Virus record (IMG/VR): IMGVR_UViG_3300005524_000022
Coordinates: 1 to 24,081 of that record
Strand: one strand, 5' to 3'
DNA length: 24,081 nucleotides
Source of the DNA: a virus
Shown here: positions 10,602 through 16,613 of the stretch, one piece after another
How positions within the stretch are numbered: the stretch's first letter is position 1
Layout: each line of letters opens with the position of its first letter
Program-made: the position numbers and the translations under genes
The notes under the pieces: generated by a model
What the model was told of the DNA's origin: nothing
What the model saw: only the letters and a program-made list of their open reading frames with translations
The model's database searches: none

Positions 10602-10658
10602 GTGGAAGCGCGTTGGGACTTAGGCATCCGCGTCACACTTCCGCAGCCGGTCGCGTAG
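10602..10658 (+). CDS. Micro-ORF downstream of P6 (18 or 29 aa)
   Basis: GTG at 10602 follows AACGGAGAGGAGAGAG, giving an 18-residue peptide ending VTLPQPVA. The same frame is open from an ATG at 10569, exactly where P6 transcription should begin, giving a 29-residue leaderless product (MEVHQTERREPVEARWD...). Either a tiny protein or a leader peptide for the next gene, which starts 3 nt after its stop. Confidence 0.45.
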   Translation: MEARWDLGIRVTLPQPVA

Positions 10659-10660
10659 CG

Positions 10661-10804
10661 ATGCACTGTCGCGTTTGTGAGGAGCCACTCGTCAAGAACG
10701 GACTCCACTACGAGGACCTCAGCGGTCGGTCGACGTGCTACACGATCCTCGAGGACGGCATCGAGACCTACATCGAGCACGTGCCGAAGGAGGCGGAGGA
10801 GTGA
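10661..10804 (+). CDS. Small protein with CxxC (47 aa)
   Basis: MHCRVCEEPLVKNGLHYEDLSGRSTCYTI...: C3-x2-C6 with further H16 and C26 as possible zinc ligands. ATG at 10661 lies 3 nt after the micro-ORF stop, probably reached by re-initiation. GTGA overlap with the next gene. Confidence 0.72.
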   Translation: MHCRVCEEPLVKNGLHYEDLSGRSTCYTILEDGIETYIEHVPKEAEE

Positions 10805-11121
10805 GTCTGCACGAGTACCGAATCGGTCTGCGACTAGCGGACAACGACCCACCGTTCTACGCACTCATCCAAGCCGCAATGCGAAAGGCAGACTCCGTCA
10901 ATGCGGCAAAGCTGCGCAACGCCTTCCCGCAGGTGTGGAACGAGCTGCAAGCACGCTACAACGTTCCCGGAGGCATTCTCCCGTCTGACGACCTCCACGC
11001 GTGCGCCTCGTGCGGGTCGCTACAGACGATCAAGCGGCTGAACGGGTATCGCACTTGTCTCGACTGTCGCGCTCTCTGGTTCGTGGGAGAGGAGAAGGAT
11101 GTACTTCGGACGGAGACCTAG
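10801..11121 (+). CDS. Hypothetical protein with C-terminal zinc ribbon (106 aa)
   Basis: The N-terminal ~65 residues are helical (NDPPFYALIQAAMRKADSVN, KLRNAFPQVWNELQARYN), a pattern I associate with small actinophage early proteins of unknown role. Then CASCGS near residue 71 and CLDCRALW near 91 form a zinc ribbon. GTGA-coupled upstream. Its last 23 nt overlap the next gene, whose SD (GAGAGGAGAAGG) lies inside it. Confidence 0.8.
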   Translation: MSLHEYRIGLRLADNDPPFYALIQAAMRKADSVNAAKLRNAFPQVWNELQARYNVPGGILPSDDLHACASCGSLQTIKRLNGYRTCLDCRALWFVGEEKDVLRTET

Positions 11122-11401
11122 TTGCGGAATCGACAGTCGGCACACGGGACACACTCTCGACTTCGTTCCGCCGGTGTGTACACTCTCGCGGTGGCAGACG
11201 TGGAGAAACGACGTGTGTGACCTCATCATCGAGGCACCGTTCTTCGACTACAGCACAGGTGAGATCGTGACACTGTTGCGGAAGTTGCGAGAGGCTTCCG
11301 ACCCACCGAGCCTCGCGAGGCGGCTCGACAACTTTCGTCGGTGGTGTCGGGAGCGAGGCATTCACATCAAGCTCGAGCGACGTACGAAGGAGACGAAGTG
11401 A
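11099..11401 (+). CDS. Hypothetical protein (100 aa)
   Basis: Unrecognised. The middle and C-terminal part is helical and basic (GEIVTLLRKLREASDPPSLARRL, NFRRWCRERGIHIKLERRTKETK), compatible with nucleic-acid binding. ATG at 11099 with a strong SD. GTGA overlap with the next gene. Confidence 0.78.
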   Translation: MYFGRRPSCGIDSRHTGHTLDFVPPVCTLSRWQTWRNDVCDLIIEAPFFDYSTGEIVTLLRKLREASDPPSLARRLDNFRRWCRERGIHIKLERRTKETK

Positions 11402-11898
11402 AAACGGCAGCTACGCCGGGAGATGCGTGCCAAGAACCGAATGCCGGTTGTACACGTCCATGGTGGACGAAGTGCGACGACGGCATCAAACGATGCTTCA
11501 ACCACACCTCGACGTGGTGGTGGGCCAACAAGGCACCAACACACAAAGGTGTGGCAGAGACGCGAAAGGCCATGCAAGCGTGGCACGAGTGGTGTCAGGA
11601 GACCAAGAGTCGCGGACGCGGCCGAGCCGCTTCGCCAGAGTGCTCTGTGCAGTGGTGTCACAACCCCGTCAACAGTCGCGGGTGGTGCGTCAACCACTAC
11701 CAGCGTTGGCGTCGTCACGGCACAGCTCTGAAGCTGCGGACGGCCTTCGGCACCATGGTCACAGAGCGCACAGTCGCTCGCTTGATTCGCGGACTACGGA
11801 CGCCGGATCAACTCGGCTTCAACGAGACGGACACGAAGTGGCTGCGAGCACGCTACCTCGTTGAGGACTTCCTCGACTTCACGGAGACCGCTGCGTGA
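11398..11898 (+). CDS. Zinc-binding protein with CxxxxC...CxxHY motif (166 aa)
   Basis: Two related Cys/His clusters: residues ~11-35 (CQEPNAGC, KC, CFNH) and ~81-100 (CSVQWCHNPVNSRG then WCVNHYQRWRRHG). The second matches the C-x4-C-x(n)-GxCxxHYxRWxRHG module that many actinophage HNH-type and regulatory proteins carry as a DNA-contacting zinc element. No HNH catalytic motif is visible, so this may be a DNA-binding protein rather than a nuclease. The C-terminal ~60 residues are helical. GTGA coupling on both sides. Confidence 0.8.
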   Translation: MKTAATPGDACQEPNAGCTRPWWTKCDDGIKRCFNHTSTWWWANKAPTHKGVAETRKAMQAWHEWCQETKSRGRGRAASPECSVQWCHNPVNSRGWCVNHYQRWRRHGTALKLRTAFGTMVTERTVARLIRGLRTPDQLGFNETDTKWLRARYLVEDFLDFTETAA

Positions 11899-12308
11899 GT
11901 CCGTTCAACAACCGCTTCCGAACATTCACAGAGGTGGAGATACAGAGCCTCCGAACTGCGGCTCTGTACGCCGATGACGGAGAGGAGTTCTACCTCGCAA
12001 GCGATCTCGTCGTCAACCTCTGCGATCTGGCCTTGCGTCTCCGCAAGGTCGGTCTTCAGGAGTACCTGACGGCGCACAGTCGAGTCTGCGCAAACCACAG
12101 TCTAGAGACGACCTGTGCACATCCGATGCCGGAAGAGCTCAAGACACGATCCGTGGAGCACGCGAGTCACCCGAACGCGATTGTGTTCGTCACGATGTCT
12201 GCACTGTCGGACGTGTTCGAGGACTTCCACGCGCGCATACGCGACTTCGAGATACCGCCGGAACTGGTCGAGCTGATCAAGAACCTCGACGGAAAGAAGA
12301 GGAGGTGA
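11895..12308 (+). CDS. Hypothetical protein (137 aa)
   Basis: Unrecognised, mainly helical (EVEIQSLRTAALYADDGEEFYLASDLV, LCDLALRLRKVGLQEYLTAH). A Cys/His group lies in the middle (RVCANHSLETTCAHP). Ends basic (GKKRR). GTGA-coupled to the zinc protein before it. Its stop is followed by a nine-codon ORF (12308-12337) and a short GTGCGT/ACGCAC hairpin. Confidence 0.8.
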   Translation: MSPFNNRFRTFTEVEIQSLRTAALYADDGEEFYLASDLVVNLCDLALRLRKVGLQEYLTAHSRVCANHSLETTCAHPMPEELKTRSVEHASHPNAIVFVTMSALSDVFEDFHARIRDFEIPPELVELIKNLDGKKRR

Positions 12309-12375
12309 TGCGAAGGTCCCTTCCAAGCAAGGCCTAGCGTGCGTGTTGACGCACACGAACAGGAGGATTCGATGA

Positions 12376-12954
12376 GTGAGACTCAAACTGGCAGCAACCG
12401 GTATGGTGGTGGTCACGTCCGTATCCTTGGTGACGCTCGAGTTGTACCCCAGCGAGCCGAGCCAACACGAGAGCGCGCAGAGCGCCTTGTTGGTCGGGGA
12501 CATTGCCCAACTCCGGCCGCTGCCACATCCGCAGATGGAGGCACCGCCAACCGTCTCCACGTCATCTCCGGTGACGACGACTACGTTCCCGTCACCACCC
12601 ACGCCGCCGTCGGTACCGGTCGCTCCCCCACCCTCTACGCCGACGGTCTCGTACTCTTCCCTCACGGAGAGTTCTTCCGGGACACTTCTGGCGAATGAAC
12701 CGTCGTGGGTGCAGAACGAGTTCGCGTGCATTCGTCACGCCGAGTCGGACACAACACCGTCTGTGTGGAACGCCACAGGTTCCGGAGCTTCCGGTCTCTA
12801 CCAGTTCATGCAAGGGACGTGGCTCAGTCATAGCGGTGGGCAGTTCGCCTCGTACGCGGCAGATGCAACGGTGACGGAGCAGAACGACGTTGCTGTCTGG
12901 ACCTACGAGCGAACAGGGTGGAGTCCGTGGACTGGCGATCCTTGCGTCGGCTGA
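12376..12954 (+). CDS. Secreted Rpf-like / lysozyme-fold cell-wall hydrolase
   Basis: 192 residues in three parts: an N-terminal signal or anchor (about 4-23, LKLAATGMVVVTSVSLVTL), a Pro/Ser/Thr-rich linker (about 50-110), and a C-terminal domain from ~115 (WVQNEFACIRHAESD...SGLYQFMQGTW...GWSPWTGDPC). The Glu in HAESD aligns with the catalytic Glu of resuscitation-promoting factors and lytic transglycosylases, and GLYQFMQGTW with their GLxQFxxxTW motif. It should cut peptidoglycan from outside the membrane. GTG 12376 lies 9 nt after AGGAGG; an ATG at 12372 is better spaced but opens a different, less credible frame. Finding this among early genes, away from a holin or lysis cassette, is unusual. 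Domain call firm, role in lysis or host-wall remodelling open. Confidence 0.88.
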   Translation: MRLKLAATGMVVVTSVSLVTLELYPSEPSQHESAQSALLVGDIAQLRPLPHPQMEAPPTVSTSSPVTTTTFPSPPTPPSVPVAPPPSTPTVSYSSLTESSSGTLLANEPSWVQNEFACIRHAESDTTPSVWNATGSGASGLYQFMQGTWLSHSGGQFASYAADATVTEQNDVAVWTYERTGWSPWTGDPCVG

Positions 12955-12961
12955 CTTTCAC

Positions 12962-12990
12962 TTGATTTCGTGGGTGCGTTTCACTATAAT
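12962..12990 (+). promoter_or_regulatory. Early promoter P7
   Basis: TTGATT 12962-12967, TATAAT 12985-12990, 17-bp spacer TCGTG...TTTCAC. It begins 7 bp after the stop of the Rpf-like gene. The leader contains CAAGAGGTACAA, also in the P9 leader, then AACGGAAGGG. Confidence 0.93.
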
Positions 12991-13027
12991 ATAAGCAAGA
13001 GGTACAAACAAACGGAAGGGAGAGCAG

Positions 13028-13216
13028 ATGGCACGATTCCCGCTCATCGAACAGGTCGTTGAGGTGTCCGCACCGACGACGATGGACGATGACGAGTTCA
13101 ACCGGAAGCTGTCAGACAACATTGCCGCTGAGCTCAGCCACTCGCTTGCGGAGCTCGAAGCGAAGATCCGCGTGTGGCCGGGATGCGAAGAGGTGGAGAT
13201 TCGCGTCTATGGTTGA
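13028..13216 (+). CDS. Small hypothetical protein (62 aa)
   Basis: Unrecognised. MARFPLIEQVVEVSAPTTMDDDEFNRKLSDN, a helical middle (IAAELSHSLAELEAKIRVW), then EEVEIRVYG. ATG at 13028 follows AACGGAAGGGAGAG. Overlaps the next gene by 8 nt. First gene after P7. Confidence 0.8.
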   Translation: MARFPLIEQVVEVSAPTTMDDDEFNRKLSDNIAAELSHSLAELEAKIRVWPGCEEVEIRVYG

Positions 13217-13949
13217 CACTGCAATGGACAGCGATCGGAGACTCGAGAAGATCCGAGCTCTCCTCGCTAAGGCGGAGACAAAGCGCATTCCGCAAGAGGA
13301 GGCGGAGGCGTTCGCCGCCAAAGCACAGGAGCTCATGACGAAGTGGGCCGTTGACGAACTGCAGCTCGCGCTCCACGGTCAGGGTCTCGGCAAGATCGAC
13401 ACCGTCAAGTGGTTCATCACAGCACCACATGCAGACGTCAAGATCTACGGACTCGGATGGCTGGCGGAGGTCCACGACTGCAAGGTCGTTCTCGGTCCGA
13501 AGGAGTACCTCACAAGAGGTCGCTACCGAGCCAAGGGAGTGTGGGCTTGGGTGACGGGCTACGAGGCGGACCTGTTCCGACTGCAAGCTATCTTCCACTC
13601 GCTTCTGGTGCAGTGCTCCAACGAGATGCTGCGAGCCACCAAGCCATGGACATGCGAAGTGACCGAGTGGCGAAGAGGTTTCATCCACGGTTACTTCAGT
13701 CGCGTGACGCGCCTTTTCCGGGAGAAACACCACATCGACATCAAGGAAGCGGACACAGGTCGCCTTCTACCCATCCTCAAGAGCAAGGTCGACAATGTCG
13801 AGGACGTCTTCAAGGAGCGGTGGAAGAGCCTCCGCGAGGTCAGTGCCGGTTCGGTCACAGATCGAGGCTACCACTCCGGAGGCAAGGCCGCAGAGCGAGC
13901 GGACACGGGTGACCCTCGAATCGGTTCACGAAAAGCTCTCGGGAGGTGA
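13209..13949 (+). CDS. DUF2786 family protein
   Basis: 246 residues. The N-terminal ~45 residues match DUF2786 (RRLEKIRALLAKAE, then EEAEAFAAKAQELMTKW), a short helical domain found in phage and bacterial proteins of unknown biochemical role. The rest is a predicted alpha/beta domain typical of the longer DUF2786 proteins, with WVTGYEADLFRLQAIFHSLLVQ and a basic WRRGFIHGYFSRV segment near the centre. ATG at 13209 is used; ATG at 13224 (MDSDRR) is an alternative. Overlaps the previous gene by 8 nt. Confidence 0.85.
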   Translation: MVDTAMDSDRRLEKIRALLAKAETKRIPQEEAEAFAAKAQELMTKWAVDELQLALHGQGLGKIDTVKWFITAPHADVKIYGLGWLAEVHDCKVVLGPKEYLTRGRYRAKGVWAWVTGYEADLFRLQAIFHSLLVQCSNEMLRATKPWTCEVTEWRRGFIHGYFSRVTRLFREKHHIDIKEADTGRLLPILKSKVDNVEDVFKERWKSLREVSAGSVTDRGYHSGGKAAERADTGDPRIGSRKALGR

Positions 13950-13952
13950 GCG

Positions 13953-14141
13953 ATGGACGACGAAGAAGCGAGACTGACGGACCAGCTCTTCGAGCATTTG
14001 CAGAAGGATCACGGCTACGAGTTCGGACCGGACGATGCTGTGACCGCGGATGAGCGGTACGTCCTCGATCGACTGCACTGGGACCTTCACAAGCGTTCCG
14101 ACTACGGTCCGATCGGTCGACATAGCGTGGCTTCGCTATGA
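13953..14141 (+). CDS. Small acidic protein (62 aa)
   Basis: Unrecognised. Acidic and helical (MDDEEARLTDQLFEHLQKDHGYEF). Strong SD (GGGAGGTGAGCG-ATG). Its last four bases overlap the next start (ATGA). Confidence 0.78.
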   Translation: MDDEEARLTDQLFEHLQKDHGYEFGPDDAVTADERYVLDRLHWDLHKRSDYGPIGRHSVASL

Positions 14142-14389
14142 GCGCGACCTACGAGGTGACGTTCAGTCGACTTGGTCGCAATCACGAGCCGGAACCTCTC
14201 CGATGCACTGTTCGCGATCTCGACGAGCTTGAGATCGCCATCATCAAGCACGCTCGGAAGTACTGCGTGTCGCGGACACTCAACTGCATTGCGGAGTGGG
14301 ATCCGGATACGGGTAGAGGTATGTGCACGGTCTTTGCGGGCATACAAGTTGCCGGAGGCGGTCTGATTCGCGGGCTGGAGACGGTATGA
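14138..14389 (+). CDS. Hypothetical alpha/beta protein (83 aa)
   Basis: Unrecognised. Alternating strands and one helix (MSATYEVTFSRLGR..., CTVRDLDELEIAIIKHARKY, MCTVFAGIQVAGGGLI). ATGA overlaps both sides. Confidence 0.78.
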   Translation: MSATYEVTFSRLGRNHEPEPLRCTVRDLDELEIAIIKHARKYCVSRTLNCIAEWDPDTGRGMCTVFAGIQVAGGGLIRGLETV

Positions 14390-14631
14390 TCGAGCCGATT
14401 GACGTTGATCGTTGTCAAGCGACACGACCTACGACGTGGACGCCCATGTCGCTCGGTCCGAAGCCTACACGTCGGTGCACGAACCGACCGGTGGCGATTC
14501 TTGTTGAGAAGGAGCCCGATGCGAGCGGTGAGAGAGGGGCTATGTCCATTTGCGGCAACTGTCAAGACTTCCTTCCAGAGGACCTCACGAGTCGGCTCGA
14601 TCTTTTCTGGATCGCGGAGAGATCGAGATGA
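14386..14631 (+). CDS. Small protein with Cys clusters (81 aa)
   Basis: C-terminal CGNCQDF plus earlier Cys residues (DRCQATR, RRCTNRP) are likely zinc ligands (RCQATRP...RRCTNRP...CGNC), a layout seen in several small actinophage proteins. ATG at 14386 overlaps the previous stop; its own stop overlaps the next ATG. Confidence 0.78.
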   Translation: MIEPIDVDRCQATRPTTWTPMSLGPKPTRRCTNRPVAILVEKEPDASGERGAMSICGNCQDFLPEDLTSRLDLFWIAERSR

Positions 14632-14807
14632 AGCACAGAGCTAAGCACCACGTCTTCGAGACCAAGGACGACAACGGCCATCTGGTCGACATCAAGGTTT
14701 CGTCGGACATGTACTCCGACACTGCTCCTCGTCCATGGGACGTCAAAGCTCGTAACCGCAAGCGAGCCAAGCAAGCCGAGAAGTCACGACGTCGTAACCG
14801 TGGGTAA
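14628..14807 (+). CDS. Small basic protein (59 aa)
   Basis: Unrecognised. Strongly basic C-terminus (KARNRKRAKQAEKSRRRNRG) suggests nucleic-acid contact. ATGA start overlap; its last 8 nt overlap the next gene. Confidence 0.75.
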   Translation: MKHRAKHHVFETKDDNGHLVDIKVSSDMYSDTAPRPWDVKARNRKRAKQAEKSRRRNRG

Positions 14808-15090
14808 GCGCGCTCGCAAGGCGAGTCGCGAGGAACGAGCCCGCAAGACGTTTCGCGACCGTCCGCACCACTGTCATCCAAAACACTGTGCATACCCGGC
14901 ACCGCATCATCGCGGGTGGCGTCAGTGCGCAATCCTACCGTTCACGTGCATCTGCGGACGCAAGTGGACTCCGAGCAAAACAGGTCACGGCTGGTCGCCG
15001 ATGGCCGAACTTGCAGGGCCGGATGGGAAAAACCCCGTTATAGATGTATTGACGCAGGTCGAACCCGGGGGATACGATCGAATAGCCTAG
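14800..15090 (+). CDS. Basic Cys/His-rich protein (96 aa)
   Basis: Very basic N-terminus (GKRARKASREERARKTF), then a Cys/His group (HHCHPKHC...HHRGWRQC...CICGRKW) likely to bind one or two zinc ions. GTG start inside the end of the previous gene. Its last codons run through the second-type intergenic element, so the C-terminus (TQVEPGGYDRIA) may be promoter-coded. Confidence 0.72.
   Translation: MGKRARKASREERARKTFRDRPHHCHPKHCAYPAPHHRGWRQCAILPFTCICGRKWTPSKTGHGWSPMAELAGPDGKNPVIDVLTQVEPGGYDRIA
15049..15078 (+). promoter_or_regulatory. Intergenic element of a second type, copy 2 (possible promoter)
   Basis: TTGACG (15049-15054), an 18-bp spacer containing AGGTCGAACCCGG, and TACGAT (15073-15078). 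The spacer core matches the element at 10201-10250. TAAAAT at 15093-15098 is an alternative -10. It overlaps the 3' end of the gene before and lies about 35 bp before the endonuclease gene. Confidence 0.45.
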
Positions 15091-15112
15091 GATAAAATCT
15101 TGGAGGAGCAAT

Positions 15113-15481
15113 ATGCCTTTACCCAGGCGCGGAACGGTGGAGTACGAGGAGTGGAAGGCGTCTCCGCGCTACTCACAGTGGCTCGCCAACAGACCGAAGA
15201 ACGTTCGACCGAGCCTCGACTCACTCAACGCTCGTGTGCAAACCTTCCGATCGAAGCACGCCTCGACACCGTGCCAAATCTGCGGAGGACACGAACGTGT
15301 ACGATTCGTAGACCACAATCATCGAACGGGTCGGTTGCGAGGTATGCTCTGCAACACATGCAACGTCGCTCTGGGCTTCTTCCGCACAGACGCACGGCGG
15401 TTGCTTCGCTCGATCGTGTACCTTGCGGAGACGGATGACACAGTCGAAGCACGACGAATATTGGGCTGGAGATCCTCTTGA
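15113..15481 (+). CDS. HNH endonuclease, recombination endonuclease VII-like
   Basis: 122 residues. C54-x2-C57, then VDHNH (D67-H68-N69-H70), then GRLRGMLCNTCNVALG with C80-x2-C83: the zinc-bound beta-beta-alpha-Me active site of the endonuclease VII family. T4 endonuclease VII (157 aa) cuts Holliday junctions and branched DNA before packaging; many phage members are shorter, as here. The N-terminal 50 residues (YEEWKASPRYSQWLA...) are basic-aromatic. ATG at 15113 follows GGAGGAG. The TGA stop (15479-15481) is part of the P8 -35. Confidence 0.93.
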   Translation: MPLPRRGTVEYEEWKASPRYSQWLANRPKNVRPSLDSLNARVQTFRSKHASTPCQICGGHERVRFVDHNHRTGRLRGMLCNTCNVALGFFRTDARRLLRSIVYLAETDDTVEARRILGWRSS

Positions 15482-15506
15482 TTTCGCGGGGGTGTTCCAC
15501 TATAAT
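15478..15506 (+). promoter_or_regulatory. Early promoter P8
   Basis: TTGATT 15478-15483, TATAAT 15501-15506, 17-bp spacer TCGCGGGGG...TTCCAC, nearly the same as P9. The -35 carries the stop codon of the endonuclease gene. Confidence 0.92.
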
Positions 15507-15542
15507 CTCTTCATTGAGACAACCGAGCGGAAGGGGAACGAA

Positions 15543-15770
15543 GTGGTGGTTGCGGCAGAGAGACCTTGGAAGGCAACGTTGCAACCGGAGTGCGATCCAC
15601 ACGTCACTCGCCGCGTCAAGTTCGTGATCGATGACACAGGCATTCTCACGGAGGTTCCGCACTACATCGCCTGGTGCGGTACGCACTGGCGAGCCACGGG
15701 GGAGTTCGCGACGTTCAACAGTGCATGGAGGGCTGCTTGCGACCATGGATGGGGGAAGGACGAGGCGTGA
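15543..15770 (+). CDS. Hypothetical protein (75 aa)
   Basis: Unrecognised. Beta-like first half (RVKFVIDDTGILTEV), then WCGTHWRATGEFATFNSAWRAACDHGW, with Cys and His that could bind zinc. The frame is open upstream through P8, but the GTG at 15543, 6 nt after AAGGGG, is the supported start. GTGA overlap with the glycosylase gene. Confidence 0.78.
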   Translation: MVVAAERPWKATLQPECDPHVTRRVKFVIDDTGILTEVPHYIAWCGTHWRATGEFATFNSAWRAACDHGWGKDEA

Positions 15771-16357
15771 GAATCTGGTTAGTCCCGTTCAAGGAGTTGG
15801 ATGATCGGCGTCTTGTCGCTCAACACCATGAGTGGCATGGGATAGTCAACACCATCTTCGTCCGCGGGTGGCGCTGGAAGGGTTGGGAGAAGCCGGAGTA
15901 CCGTGCGGATCTCCTTGGACGTCACGCGGAGGTGTTGCAAGAGTTCGAGATCCGCGACTTCAAGCACGGTCCGGATAGCGAGACGCACACTCATCCCGAC
16001 CTCGGAACCTACCCGATCGCGAACCCTCCAAAGTCCTTCCGCGAGTACCCTCGTCCACTGGAGGTCCTGGACCTCGAACGCTGGACGTTGATGTGCCGAT
16101 GGGAAGGTGTGTTCAAGGGTCGCGGGTCAGATGATCCACTAACTTGGGGCCGGTTGGCAGGGAGGTACGATGCTCACGGGTGTCTGCATGACGGACCGTG
16201 GGAGGAGATGTCTCGCACACCGGAGACTGGTCGTCGGAACTACCTGTGCTTGATTTGCAAACGCTACACGAGGAGAGAGGGTGATGGAAGAGAGACACAC
16301 CAAGGCGGGGAAGAAGCGCAAGCGGCTTCCACCGGGGGATCCACGACGCACGCATGA
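15767..16357 (+). CDS. Pyrimidine-dimer DNA glycosylase, T4 endonuclease V-like
   Basis: 196 residues. The N-terminus (MRIWLVPFKELDDRRLVAQHHEWHGIV) matches the Pyr_excise family, in which T4 endonuclease V (DenV) removes UV-induced pyrimidine dimers. E22 aligns with the catalytic E23 of T4 endonuclease V (YREL versus HHEW), and the conserved N-terminal Arg is present. HAEVLQEFEIRDFKHGPDS and HTHPDLGTYP follow, as in this family. The final ~60 residues are an extra domain with CLIC near 161, perhaps a zinc knuckle. GTG start overlaps the previous stop; the last 74 nt overlap the next gene. Would give UV protection to the phage genome. Confidence 0.75.
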   Translation: MRIWLVPFKELDDRRLVAQHHEWHGIVNTIFVRGWRWKGWEKPEYRADLLGRHAEVLQEFEIRDFKHGPDSETHTHPDLGTYPIANPPKSFREYPRPLEVLDLERWTLMCRWEGVFKGRGSDDPLTWGRLAGRYDAHGCLHDGPWEEMSRTPETGRRNYLCLICKRYTRREGDGRETHQGGEEAQAASTGGSTTHA

Positions 16358-16613
16358 CGGTCGTCTGTTCCAGAGCAATCCGAAGCGACGGATGGCGAAG
16401 GTGCGGATGACCGAACACGCAGAGCAAGACCCGCGACTCTGGTCTCAAGCTCGCATTCGGGCTTTCGAGCGGAGTGGAGGGAACTACGAACGAGCCGTCG
16501 AACGGGCGCGGGAGAAGGAGCGCAAGGACGACAAGGCTACTGCCGATCTCAACAAGCTCGACCGCGGAGAGGTGACCGCAGCGGAGCTCGCCAAAGACTA
16601 CAGTTCGTCGTGA
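16284..16613 (+). CDS. Charged hypothetical protein (109 aa)
   Basis: Unrecognised. Basic N-terminus (KAGKKRKRLPPGDPRRTHDGR), then a highly charged helix (ERAVEREREK-type composition) and an acidic C-terminal part. ATG at 16284, after GAGGAGAGAGG, lies inside the end of the glycosylase gene. GTGA overlap with the primase gene suggests co-translation, and a role near replication is possible from position. Confidence 0.75.
   Translation: MEERHTKAGKKRKRLPPGDPRRTHDGRLFQSNPKRRMAKVRMTEHAEQDPRLWSQARIRAFERSGGNYERAVERAREKERKDDKATADLNKLDRGEVTAAELAKDYSSS

Noticed and set aside
12372-12698. 108-codon ORF starting at the better-spaced ATG before the Rpf-like gene
   Set aside because: The SD spacing is good, but the translation has no domain, while the GTG four bases downstream gives a signal peptide, linker and lysozyme-like domain. 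Overlapping coding cannot be fully excluded.
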